Shown: positions 1-5,277 of the stretch, piece by piece
How the letters are laid out: each line of letters opens with the position of its first letter
Numbering within the stretch: position 1 is the first letter of the stretch
Origin: Nautiliaceae bacterium
GTDB taxonomy: Bacteria > Campylobacterota > Campylobacteria > Campylobacterales > Nautiliaceae
DNA: 5,277 nt
Reading direction: 5' to 3'
NCBI GenBank assembly: GCA_027035735.1
Contig: JALVUH010000153.1
Coordinates: 1 to 5,277 of the forward strand
Translations under genes and position numbers: made by a program
The notes under the pieces: model-generated
The model's input: only the letters and a program-made list of their open reading frames with translations
Databases searched by the model: none
Told to the model about the DNA's origin: nothing

Positions 1-461
1 CTACATATGTAGAAAAACAAGCGGCTGATATTGGGGTAGTGGGGCTTGATGTGATAACTGAGCTTAATTCTAATGTATTAGAGCTTATGGATTTAGGGCT
101 TGGGAAATGTAGAGTTAGTGTAGCAGGGATAAAAGGAGATGAGAGTTTTAGAGAGAAAACTCAAATTAAAGTAGCAAGTAAGTTAGCAAATATTGCGAAA
201 AATTATTTTAATAAAAAAGGAATTCCTGTAGAAGTTATAAAACTTAATGGTTCAATTGAGCTAGCTCCACTTGTAGGTCTTAGTGATGTTATTGTGGATA
301 TAGTAGAGACTGGAAATACACTAAAAGAAAACGGACTTGAAGAAAAAGAAGTTATAATGCATTCATCTGCAAGAGTGATTGCAAATAAAAATTCATTTTC
401 TACCAAAAAAAGAGAAATTTTAAAGATTTTAGAACAAATAGGAAGAGTTCATGGCGCTTGA
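1..461 (+). CDS. hisG: ATP phosphoribosyltransferase, short form (HisG), 5'-truncated
   Basis: The enzyme catalyses the first step of histidine synthesis, joining ATP and PRPP to give phosphoribosyl-ATP in the cytoplasm. The gene enters from the left edge; the first full codon is at base 3 and reads TYVEKQAADIGVVGLDV, the family block before the conserved DLGLGKCR segment (about bases 93-116). The GTG at 39 lies inside this conserved block and is not the start. About 152 residues are visible of the 200-210 usual for the short form. The PRPP-binding signature DIVETGNT is encoded at about 297-320, preceded by NGSIELAPLVGLSD. The protein ends roughly 45 residues after the signature, so it lacks the C-terminal regulatory ACT-like domain of long HisG. 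Short HisG enzymes normally need the HisRS-like partner HisZ, which is not in this window. The last 11 bases overlap the next gene, suggesting co-translation. Confidence 0.95.
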   Translation, partial: TYVEKQAADIGVVGLDVITELNSNVLELMDLGLGKCRVSVAGIKGDESFREKTQIKVASKLANIAKNYFNKKGIPVEVIKLNGSIELAPLVGLSDVIVDIVETGNTLKENGLEEKEVIMHSSARVIANKNSFSTKKREILKILEQIGRVHGA

Positions 462-1128
462 TTTGTATGCTAAAGTAGAAGAATTATTTTTAGATAAAGA
501 AGCTGCTCACCTTTTATGGGGAGAGTTTATTACTATTTTAAACGAACTTAATGTAAAAAGTGTTCTTGATATTGGATGTGGTGGAGGAGATTTTTGTTTA
601 ATGGCAAAAGAAAATGGATTTGATATTAAAGGTGTGGATTTAAGCAAAGCTCAAGTAAAAAAGGCAATAAAAAAAGGATGTGATTGTAGAGCAATTGATG
701 TATGTGAATTAAATGAGAAATTTGAAGCGGCGGTGGCTGTTTTTGATGTAATTAATTATTTATCTTCTGATGAATTGAAAAAATTTTTTTCTTGTGTAGA
801 GAAAGTAGTAAATAAATATTTTGTTTTTGATATAAATACCTTATATGCAATGGAAGATTTGGCAATTGGGACATTAAAAGCAGAAAATGAAGATAAATTC
901 TCAGTTCTTTATTCTGAATTTGAAGATGATAAACTTATTACAGAAATTACTCTTTTTGAAAAAAAAGATGAGAATTGTTATGTAAAAAAACAAAATAAAA
1001 TAGTTCAATATTATCATCCTTTAGAGATAATAGAAAAATCAACAAATATGAAGTTAAAAGATATTATTCCAATTTCTCTATATGGAAGCAATGAAGCAGA
1101 AAAGCTTATTTTAATTTTTGAAAAATAG
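451..1128 (+). CDS. Class I SAM-dependent methyltransferase, substrate unknown
   Basis: This is a 225-residue cytoplasmic protein with a Rossmann-type methyltransferase fold. Motif I, VLDIGCGGG, is at residues 38-46, where SAM binds. The acidic residue ending strand 2 is D63 in GVDLS, and a further acidic position is D83 in AIDVCEL. The strand 4 region is AVAVFDVINYL (residues 94-104). The C-terminal half (about 125-225) is a beta-rich section with many acidic and lysine residues and no motif I can tie to a substrate. The ATG at 451 has a GGAAG ribosome site at 441-445 and begins inside the end of hisG, so the two genes are probably translationally coupled. The fold assignment is secure. The substrate could be a small molecule, a protein or an RNA; the link to hisG is positional only. 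The stop lies 16 bases from the end of the convergent nth gene. Confidence 0.85.
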   Translation: MALDLYAKVEELFLDKEAAHLLWGEFITILNELNVKSVLDIGCGGGDFCLMAKENGFDIKGVDLSKAQVKKAIKKGCDCRAIDVCELNEKFEAAVAVFDVINYLSSDELKKFFSCVEKVVNKYFVFDINTLYAMEDLAIGTLKAENEDKFSVLYSEFEDDKLITEITLFEKKDENCYVKKQNKIVQYYHPLEIIEKSTNMKLKDIIPISLYGSNEAEKLILIFEK

Positions 1129-1151
1129 TGTAAATTTTTTACTTTTATTTT
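1122..1151. terminator. Possible weak bidirectional terminator between convergent genes
   Basis: The 16-base gap between the two convergent genes, with their last codons, contains an AT-rich imperfect hairpin. The inner stem is GTAAA (1130-1134) with TTTAC (1138-1142), and an outer stem AAAAT (1122-1126) pairs with ATTTT (1147-1151). T-rich sequence follows on the plus strand and A-rich sequence precedes it, so it could act on both strands. The stem has only one GC pair, so it would be weak, and in DNA this AT-rich such pairing may be chance. Confidence 0.3.
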
Positions 1152-1789
1152 GGTTTAAAATTTTCTTTGCTTACACAAAAATCTGGAACAAAGCATTTTT
1201 CACATTTTGGATTTTTGGCAGTGCAGATATATCTTCCAAATAATACAAATGCTTGATGGAGCTCATTTAAGTCTGTTTTAAATGCTTCAACCAAATCTTT
1301 TTCAGTCTCTTTTACTGTTTTTGCATCGGTAATTCCTAATCTATGACTTACTCTAAATACATGGGTATCAACTGCCATTCTATTTTCACCTTCAAGTTCA
1401 ATTAAAAATACATTAGCTGTTTTATTTCCAACTCCTGGTAGTTTTAATAACTCTTTATGCTCTCTTGGAATTTTAGAATTGTATTCATTTTTTACTTTTT
1501 TTGCCATTTCTACAATATTTTTTGCTTTATTATTAAAAAAAGAGCAGGATTTTATTATCTCTTTTATATCTTCAATATCAGCTTCTGCTAAAGAATCAAT
1601 ATCTGGATATTTTTCAAAAAGCGTAGGTGTAATCATATTAACTCTTTTATCAGTACATTGAGCTGAGAGAATGATAGCTATTAATAATTCATAATCATTT
1701 CTATAATTAAGCTCTGTTTTACTTCCTTTGTAATGTTCTAGAAATCTTCTTTTTATCTCTTCAAGTTCTTCAGGCGTTCTTAATATCAT
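1145..1789 (-). CDS. nth: Endonuclease III (DNA glycosylase/AP lyase)
   Basis: Nth removes oxidised pyrimidines from DNA and nicks the abasic site in base-excision repair. From the ATG at 1789 the protein has 214 residues, close to the family norm of about 211. The helix-hairpin-helix LPGVGNKTANVFL spans residues 117-129 and carries the catalytic lysine K123. The catalytic aspartate is D141 in VDTHVFRV. The C-terminus has the [4Fe-4S] ligands C189, C196, C199 and C205 in the exact C-x6-C-x2-C-x5-C spacing. LSAQCTD (41-47) is the typical N-terminal family block. The frame is open up to an ATG at 1870, but I reject that start: it adds 27 residues unlike the family and would overlap the yebC start, whereas 1789 has an AAGGAG site at ideal spacing. 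It is divergent from yebC and convergent with the methyltransferase gene, so it is probably transcribed alone. Confidence 0.97.
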   Translation of the reverse strand: MILRTPEELEEIKRRFLEHYKGSKTELNYRNDYELLIAIILSAQCTDKRVNMITPTLFEKYPDIDSLAEADIEDIKEIIKSCSFFNNKAKNIVEMAKKVKNEYNSKIPREHKELLKLPGVGNKTANVFLIELEGENRMAVDTHVFRVSHRLGITDAKTVKETEKDLVEAFKTDLNELHQAFVLFGRYICTAKNPKCEKCFVPDFCVSKENFKPK

Positions 1790-1794
1790 TCTAT

Positions 1795-1800
1795 CTCCTT
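1795..1800 (-). promoter_or_regulatory. Ribosome binding site deciding the nth start
   Basis: Read on the minus strand this is AAGGAG, five bases before the ATG at 1789-1787. It supports that start over the longer in-frame one at 1870. Confidence 0.8.
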
Positions 1801-1803
1801 TTT

Positions 1804-1832
1804 TTATCAAAAGCCTTTTTTCTTGATATAAT
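1804..1832 (+). promoter_or_regulatory. Probable promoter of the yebC-ppi-fba run
   Basis: A perfect -10 TATAAT sits at 1827-1832, preceded by TGA, giving an extended -10 (TGnTATAAT). A weak -35-like TTATCA (4 of 6 matches to TTGACA) is at 1804-1809 with a 17-base spacer; Campylobacterota promoters commonly lack a conserved -35. Initiation would fall near 1839, giving a leader of about 20 bases holding the AAAAGGAGA ribosome site (1847-1855) before the yebC ATG at 1859. No operator could be identified. Confidence 0.7.
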
Positions 1833-1833
1833 A
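1828..1833 (-). promoter_or_regulatory. Candidate -10 element for nth, overlapping the yebC -10
   Basis: On the minus strand these bases read TATTAT, five of six matches to TATAAT. They would start a transcript near 1821 with a leader of about 32 bases containing the nth ribosome site. The element shares five bases with the yebC -10, so the two promoters would compete for polymerase. It is weaker than the plus-strand match and could be a by-product of its near-palindromic sequence. Confidence 0.35.
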
Positions 1834-1858
1834 ACAAATATTTTATAAAAGGAGAGAT

Positions 1859-2575
1859 ATGGCTGGTCATAATAAATGGTCAAAAGTAAAACATATAAAA
1901 GCAAAAGAAGATGCTAAAAAATCTAAAATTTTTACAAAACATGTTAGAGCCATAATGACTGCTGCAAGACAAGGAGGAGGTAATCCTGATACTAATGCAG
2001 CACTTAGACTTGCGATTGAGAGAGCAAAGGCTGATTCAATGCCTATGCAAAATATTCAAAGAGCAATTGATAAAGCTACAGGTAATCTAGAAGGTGTTAC
2101 ATTAGAAGAAGTTGTATATGAAGGTTATGGACCTGGTGGTGTTGCGATTATGGTTGAATGTTTAACTGATAATAAAAATAGAACCGTAGCAGAAATTAGA
2201 CACGCTTTTAAAAAAGCGGGAGGAAATCTTGGAACTAGTGGAAGCGTATCTTGGATGTTTGAGAAAAAAGGTGTTATAGTTGTAAATAGAAGCGATAAAG
2301 ATGAAGAAGTTGAAGAAAAAGCAATTGAAGCTGGAGCAGAGGATATTAAAGAGATGGATGAAGTTTTGGTAATAGAAACTGCTCCAGAAGATTTTAACTC
2401 AGTACTTGAAGCAGTAAATAGTATTGAGGGAATTGAAATAATTGAGAGTAATGTTCAATTAGTTGCAACTAATGAGAGCGATGTAGATGATGAGGTAGCA
2501 GAAAAAGTTGAAAGACTTATAGAAGTGTTAGAAGATATTGATGATGTTCAAAATGTAATACATAATATGGCATAA
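1859..2575 (+). CDS. yebC: YebC/PmpR/TACO1 family protein
   Basis: This 238-residue cytoplasmic protein is full length for the family (about 235-250). It opens with the family signature MAGHNKWSKVKHIKAKED, followed by the helical basic N-terminal domain (to about residue 75, including GGGNPDTNAALRLAIERAK at 39-57). The block YEGYGPGGVAIMVE (87-100) with TDNKNRT (103-109) and GGNLGTSGSVSWMF (121-134) marks domains 2 and 3. The C-terminus is strongly acidic (about 205-230). Members have been described as transcription regulators (PmpR), and the mitochondrial relative TACO1 and bacterial YebC proteins as translation factors helping ribosomes through difficult stretches such as polyproline. The sequence alone does not say which role applies here. 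The start has a strong AAAAGGAGA site at 1847-1855. It is first in the downstream gene run, with 19 bases to the next gene. Confidence 0.97.
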   Translation: MAGHNKWSKVKHIKAKEDAKKSKIFTKHVRAIMTAARQGGGNPDTNAALRLAIERAKADSMPMQNIQRAIDKATGNLEGVTLEEVVYEGYGPGGVAIMVECLTDNKNRTVAEIRHAFKKAGGNLGTSGSVSWMFEKKGVIVVNRSDKDEEVEEKAIEAGAEDIKEMDEVLVIETAPEDFNSVLEAVNSIEGIEIIESNVQLVATNESDVDDEVAEKVERLIEVLEDIDDVQNVIHNMA

Positions 2576-2594
2576 AAAATTAGAAAGGATTAAA

Positions 2595-3473
2595 ATGAAA
2601 AAAATAGTTTTTGGAAGTATGATAGCAGTAGCTTCATTATTTGCTTTCCCTGGAATGCAAGGTATGATGGGAATGCATGGTGGAGGAATGATAGGAAAAC
2701 CTTTAAAAGGGCTTAAGAATAATACGGTTTTAGCAATTGTTGATGGTAAAAAAATTACAGTTGAAGATGTAAATAATTATCTTCAAGGAATTACTGGAGA
2801 TAATAGAATAAAACTTCAAGAGCTTCCAGCTCAACATGTTAAAAAATTTGTAAGCGATTATATTCAAACACTTGAACTTTATAATAAAAAAGCTAAATCA
2901 ATTACTAATACCCCTCAATATAAAGCGGCAGCTATGAAACTTGCTGTAGATATGTGGGTAAAACATGAATACAATAGTATTAAAATAAGTGACAAACAAG
3001 CAAGAGCATTTTATGAAAAAAATAAAGATATCTATTTTAGGACAACTCCTCAAATAAAAGCAAGACATATTTTAGTAAAAAGTAAAGCTGAAGCGGAAAA
3101 ACTTATTAATGAATTAAAAGGACTTCATGGAAAAGCACTTGAAGAAAAATTTGCTGAACTTGCAAAAAAATATTCAATAGGTCCTAGTAAAATAAATGGT
3201 GGTGAGCTTGGATGGTTTAATCCAAAACAAATGGTTCCAGCTTTTGCACAAGCTGCAGAGAAGCTTAAACCTGGAGAGATTACTTTAAAACCTGTTCATA
3301 CAAGATTTGGATGGCATGTTATTTTAGTAGAAGGAAAGAAAAATAATAATTATTTACCATATGAACAAGTTAAACCTCAAATCATTGCTTATCTAAAACA
3401 ATTAAAATTAAAAGAAGAACTTCAAAAATTACAAAATTCATATAAAGTAAAATATACAATTCCACAAAATTAA
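2595..3473 (+). CDS. Secreted parvulin-type peptidyl-prolyl isomerase (PEB4/PrsA/SurA-like)
   Basis: This is a probable periplasmic folding factor that isomerises X-Pro bonds and chaperones exported or outer-membrane proteins. The 292-residue product starts with a signal peptide: MKK, a hydrophobic core to about residue 17, and a likely cut after A17 (LFA|FPG). Residues 20-34 are unusually rich in Met and Gly (five Met and one His in 15 residues). A SurA_N-like helical region follows (about 44-145; VLAIVDGKKITVEDVNNYL is its start). The parvulin domain lies at about 153-248, with KARHILV (H158), the GGELGWF block (202-208), VPAFAQAAEKLKPGEI and the closing GWHVILVE (H241). No lipobox cysteine is seen, so it is soluble rather than a lipoprotein. 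The layout resembles Campylobacter PEB4 (Cbf2). An AAAGGA site at 2584-2589 precedes the ATG. It sits between yebC and fba with tight spacing, so it is probably co-transcribed with both. Confidence 0.92.
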   Translation: MKKIVFGSMIAVASLFAFPGMQGMMGMHGGGMIGKPLKGLKNNTVLAIVDGKKITVEDVNNYLQGITGDNRIKLQELPAQHVKKFVSDYIQTLELYNKKAKSITNTPQYKAAAMKLAVDMWVKHEYNSIKISDKQARAFYEKNKDIYFRTTPQIKARHILVKSKAEAEKLINELKGLHGKALEEKFAELAKKYSIGPSKINGGELGWFNPKQMVPAFAQAAEKLKPGEITLKPVHTRFGWHVILVEGKKNNNYLPYEQVKPQIIAYLKQLKLKEELQKLQNSYKVKYTIPQN

Positions 3474-3478
3474 GGAGG
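3472..3478 (+). promoter_or_regulatory. Strong ribosome binding site of fba overlapping the upstream stop
   Basis: A consensus AAGGAGG lies five bases before the fba ATG at 3484. Its first two bases are the last two of the TAA stop of the isomerase gene, so ribosomes terminating there end on the fba initiation site. This suggests translational coupling and efficient translation of the aldolase. Confidence 0.8.
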
Positions 3479-3483
3479 AAGAG

Positions 3484-4554
3484 ATGGGAATTATGGATTT
3501 GGTAAAACCGGGGGTACTTACAGGAAGTGAAGCTGCAAAAGTAATGGATTATGCAAAAGAGCATGGATTTGCTCTTCCTGCTATTAATGTTGTGGGTACA
3601 AATTCAGCAAATGCGGTAATGGAAGCAGCAAGAGATGTGAATATGCCTGTTATTATTCAATTTAGTAATGGTGGAGCACATTTTTGGGCTGGTAAAGGTC
3701 TTGATAATGAAGGTCAAAAAGCAGCAATTTTAGGAGCTATTGCTGGAGCAAAACATATTCATACATTAGCTGAAGCTTATGGAATTCCAGTAATTTTACA
3801 TACAGACCATGCAGCAAGAAAATTACTTCCTTGGATTGATGGCCTTATTGAAGCAAATGAAAAGCATTTCCAAAAATATGGAAGACCTCTATTTAGTTCA
3901 CATATGCTAGATTTAAGTGAAGAACCTTTAGAAGAAAATGTAGCTACTTGTAAAGAGTATCTAAAGAAATTATCTAAGCTTGATATTATGCTTGAAATTG
4001 AGCTTGGTGTAACTGGTGGAGAAGAAGATGGAGTAGATAATACAGGAATTGATAATTCAAGACTTTATACTCAACCAGAGGATGTAGCTTATGCTTATAA
4101 AGAACTTAGTGAAGTTAGTGATTTATTTACTATTGCTGCAAGTTTTGGTAATGTTCATGGTGTTTATAAACCAGGAAAAGTAAAATTAGAACCAATTATT
4201 CTTAAAAATTCTCAAGAATATGTAAGAGAAAAATTTAATTTAAAAGAAGAAAAACCTATTAGATTTGTATTCCATGGAGGAAGTGGAAGTGAACTTAGCA
4301 AAATTCATGAAGCAATTGATTATGGTGTTGTAAAAATGAATATTGATACAGATACTCAATGGGCATTTTGGAGCGGAGTAAAAGCTTATATTGAAAAATA
4401 TCATGATTATTTACAATCTCAAATTGGAAATCCAGAAGGTGAAGACAAACCAAATAAAAAATATTATGACCCTAGAAAATGGCTAAGAGAAGGTGAAATT
4501 TCTATGAAAAATAGAGTTATTCAAGCTTACAAAGATTTAAGGGCTATTAAATAA
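3484..4554 (+). CDS. fba: Fructose-bisphosphate aldolase, class II (class IIA, FbaA-like)
   Basis: This zinc-dependent cytoplasmic enzyme interconverts fructose 1,6-bisphosphate with glyceraldehyde 3-phosphate and dihydroxyacetone phosphate in glycolysis and gluconeogenesis. The 356 residues match E. coli FbaA (359) closely in length and order. The catalytic D108 and zinc ligand H109 lie in LHTDHAA (105-111). EIELG (171-175) with E180/E181 corresponds to the metal-binding and proton-transfer glutamates. H225 (NVHGVY) and H264 (FHGGSGS) are the other zinc ligands, and NIDTDTQWA (286-294) is the phosphate-binding block. The long insertion and C-terminal arm (EGEDKPNKKYYDPRKWL, about 318-334) are typical of the IIA subclass. 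The start fits the family N-terminus (DLVKPGVLTG). In an autotroph it would act mainly in gluconeogenesis, but that is inference. The stop TAA overlaps the probable start of the next gene. Confidence 0.98.
   Translation: MGIMDLVKPGVLTGSEAAKVMDYAKEHGFALPAINVVGTNSANAVMEAARDVNMPVIIQFSNGGAHFWAGKGLDNEGQKAAILGAIAGAKHIHTLAEAYGIPVILHTDHAARKLLPWIDGLIEANEKHFQKYGRPLFSSHMLDLSEEPLEENVATCKEYLKKLSKLDIMLEIELGVTGGEEDGVDNTGIDNSRLYTQPEDVAYAYKELSEVSDLFTIAASFGNVHGVYKPGKVKLEPIILKNSQEYVREKFNLKEEKPIRFVFHGGSGSELSKIHEAIDYGVVKMNIDTDTQWAFWSGVKAYIEKYHDYLQSQIGNPEGEDKPNKKYYDPRKWLREGEISMKNRVIQAYKDLRAIK
4539..4543 (+). promoter_or_regulatory. Ribosome-site-like AAGGG before the probable ATA start
   Basis: AAGGG near the end of fba is followed seven bases later by the ATA at 4551, a good spacing. 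It is the only purine-rich ribosome-site candidate near the N-terminus of the last gene and is why I favour 4551 over the ATT at 4563, which would be 19 bases away. Confidence 0.5.
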
Positions 4555-5277
4555 AAAGTCCAATTACTCCTTTTTTCTTTTTTAATAATTTTTATCATAT
4601 AAAAAGAGATGATTTATTAAGACCATTTGAAGGTAATAAAGCAAGAAAATTTTATTATTTTTTAAAGAATGATTTTAAAGAAAAAAGAATAATTTCTTTT
4701 GGTTCTAATCAATCAAATGCAATGTATTCTCTCTCACTACTTGCAAGACTTAAAAACAAAGAATTTATCTATTATACCAATCATATTCCATCATTCCTAA
4801 AACAAAATCCTCATGGAAATTATTTGGAAGCTCTTAAAAACGGAGCCAAAATAATAGAAATTAATTTAAGAGGAGAAAAACTTAGAGAATTTGTATTGTC
4901 TTTAGAGGATAAAAATACTTTGATAATAGAAGAGGGTGGTAGGGTTAAAGAAGCAGAAGTAGGAATAAAACTTTTGGCTGATGAAATTAATGAATATGCA
5001 AAAAAAAATAACCTAAAAGTATTTCTTCCAAGCGGGACAGGGACTACTGCTTATTTTCTCTCAAAATATTTAGATGTAGAGGTTCTAACAACTCCTTGTG
5101 TAGGAGATGAAAACTATTTAAAAAAGCAGTTTGAGTGGCTTGGAGGAGGGAAAATTCCTACTATTTTGAAGCCAAGAAAAAAGTATTATTTTGGAAAACT
5201 TTATAAAGAGCTTTTTTTACTTTGGCTTGATTTAAAAAAAGCTGGAATTGAATTTGATTTATTGTATGATACGATTG
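4551..5277 (+). CDS. PLP-dependent ACC deaminase/D-cysteine desulfhydrase family protein, 3'-truncated
   Basis: This is the N-terminal 242 codons of a fold-type II PLP enzyme, open to the window edge; the relatives I know are about 280-330 residues. After the N-terminus KSPITPFF comes KRDDLLRPFEGNKARK (residues 18-33), whose GNKARK holds the PLP-binding lysine (about K30). SFGSNQSNAMYS matches the family's (G)xxQSNH substrate-loop block, with Ala-Met where His-x is usual. EEGGRVKEAEVGIKLLADEI and PSGTGTTAYF (phosphate-binding loop) follow in family order. Members act on 1-aminocyclopropane-1-carboxylate, D-cysteine or other small amino acids; the sequence does not settle the substrate. No ATG, GTG or TTG is in frame between the upstream stop at 4548-4550 and the ATG at 4722, and a start at 4722 would lose the PLP lysine. 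The likely start is the ATA at 4551, overlapping the fba TAA as ATAA. Family call about 0.85; start about 0.5. Confidence 0.8.
   Translation, partial: MKSPITPFFFFNNFYHIKRDDLLRPFEGNKARKFYYFLKNDFKEKRIISFGSNQSNAMYSLSLLARLKNKEFIYYTNHIPSFLKQNPHGNYLEALKNGAKIIEINLRGEKLREFVLSLEDKNTLIIEEGGRVKEAEVGIKLLADEINEYAKKNNLKVFLPSGTGTTAYFLSKYLDVEVLTTPCVGDENYLKKQFEWLGGGKIPTILKPRKKYYFGKLYKELFLLWLDLKKAGIEFDLLYDTI

Noticed and set aside
39..41. GTG at 39 as the start of hisG.
   Set aside because: Conserved HisG sequence continues upstream in frame to the window edge, so the gene is truncated, not started here.
203..406. Minus-strand open frame of 67 codons inside hisG.
   Set aside because: It lies opposite strongly conserved HisG sequence and its Ser/Phe/Ile-rich product resembles no family; a shadow.
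1479..1661. Plus-strand open frame of 60 codons inside nth, hydrophobic product.
   Set aside because: It is antisense to the conserved Nth reading frame with no convincing ribosome site; the hydrophobicity is a by-product of the opposite strand.
1794..1855. Nine-base perfect inverted repeat TCTCCTTTT (1794-1802) / AAAAGGAGA (1847-1855), possible operator or hairpin.
   Set aside because: The arms are simply the ribosome sites of the two divergent genes; the predicted transcripts start between them, so neither RNA would contain both arms.
1790..1870. Longer nth start at 1870 giving 27 more N-terminal residues.
   Set aside because: It overlaps the yebC start, crosses the likely promoter, and adds sequence unlike Nth; the ATG at 1789 has an AAGGAG site at five bases.
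3382..3564. Minus-strand open frame of 60 codons across the isomerase-fba junction, possible small membrane protein.
   Set aside because: It is antisense to two well-supported genes and made of Leu/Ile/Phe codons expected opposite AT-rich coding DNA.
4569..4583. T-rich tract (T6-C-T6) near the start of the last gene, possible phase-variable or slippage site.
   Set aside because: The runs are short, interrupted by C, and encode the PFFFF stretch in the open frame; such runs are common in this AT-rich DNA.

Overview
The window is AT-rich, low-complexity bacterial DNA with short intergenic gaps and heavy use of AGA and ATA codons. Together with the gene families present, this suggests a Campylobacterota (Epsilonproteobacteria) genome, possibly a thermophilic Nautiliales-type organism. 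That placement is inferred from composition and protein style; no rRNA or other taxonomic marker is present.

Layout: (1) Bases 1-1128, plus strand: the 3' part of a short-form hisG (histidine biosynthesis), overlapped by 11 bases by a class I SAM-dependent methyltransferase gene. (2) Bases 1145-1789, minus strand: nth (endonuclease III), convergent with the methyltransferase and separated from it by only 16 bases. (3) Bases 1790-1858: a 69-base divergent promoter region with a perfect TATAAT. (4) Bases 1859-5277, plus strand: a tightly packed run of yebC, a secreted parvulin-type peptidyl-prolyl isomerase, fba (class II fructose-bisphosphate aldolase) and the 5' part of a PLP-dependent deaminase/desulfhydrase-like gene that runs off the window. 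Gaps in this run are 19 and 10 bases, followed by a probable 4-base overlap, so it is probably one operon driven from 1827-1832.

The genes do not form one pathway. They are housekeeping functions: histidine synthesis, base-excision repair, translation or transcription control, periplasmic folding, glycolysis/gluconeogenesis and amino-acid PLP chemistry. I see no mobile element, CRISPR array, tRNA, rRNA or defence-type cassette, and no convincing new system. The most notable observation is that the last gene has no ATG, GTG or TTG start upstream of its PLP lysine. The best-supported start is an ATA overlapping the fba stop as ATAA, which is what a single G-to-A change in a classic ATGA overlap would leave. 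A second point is the Met/Gly-rich stretch just after the signal peptide of the parvulin protein.
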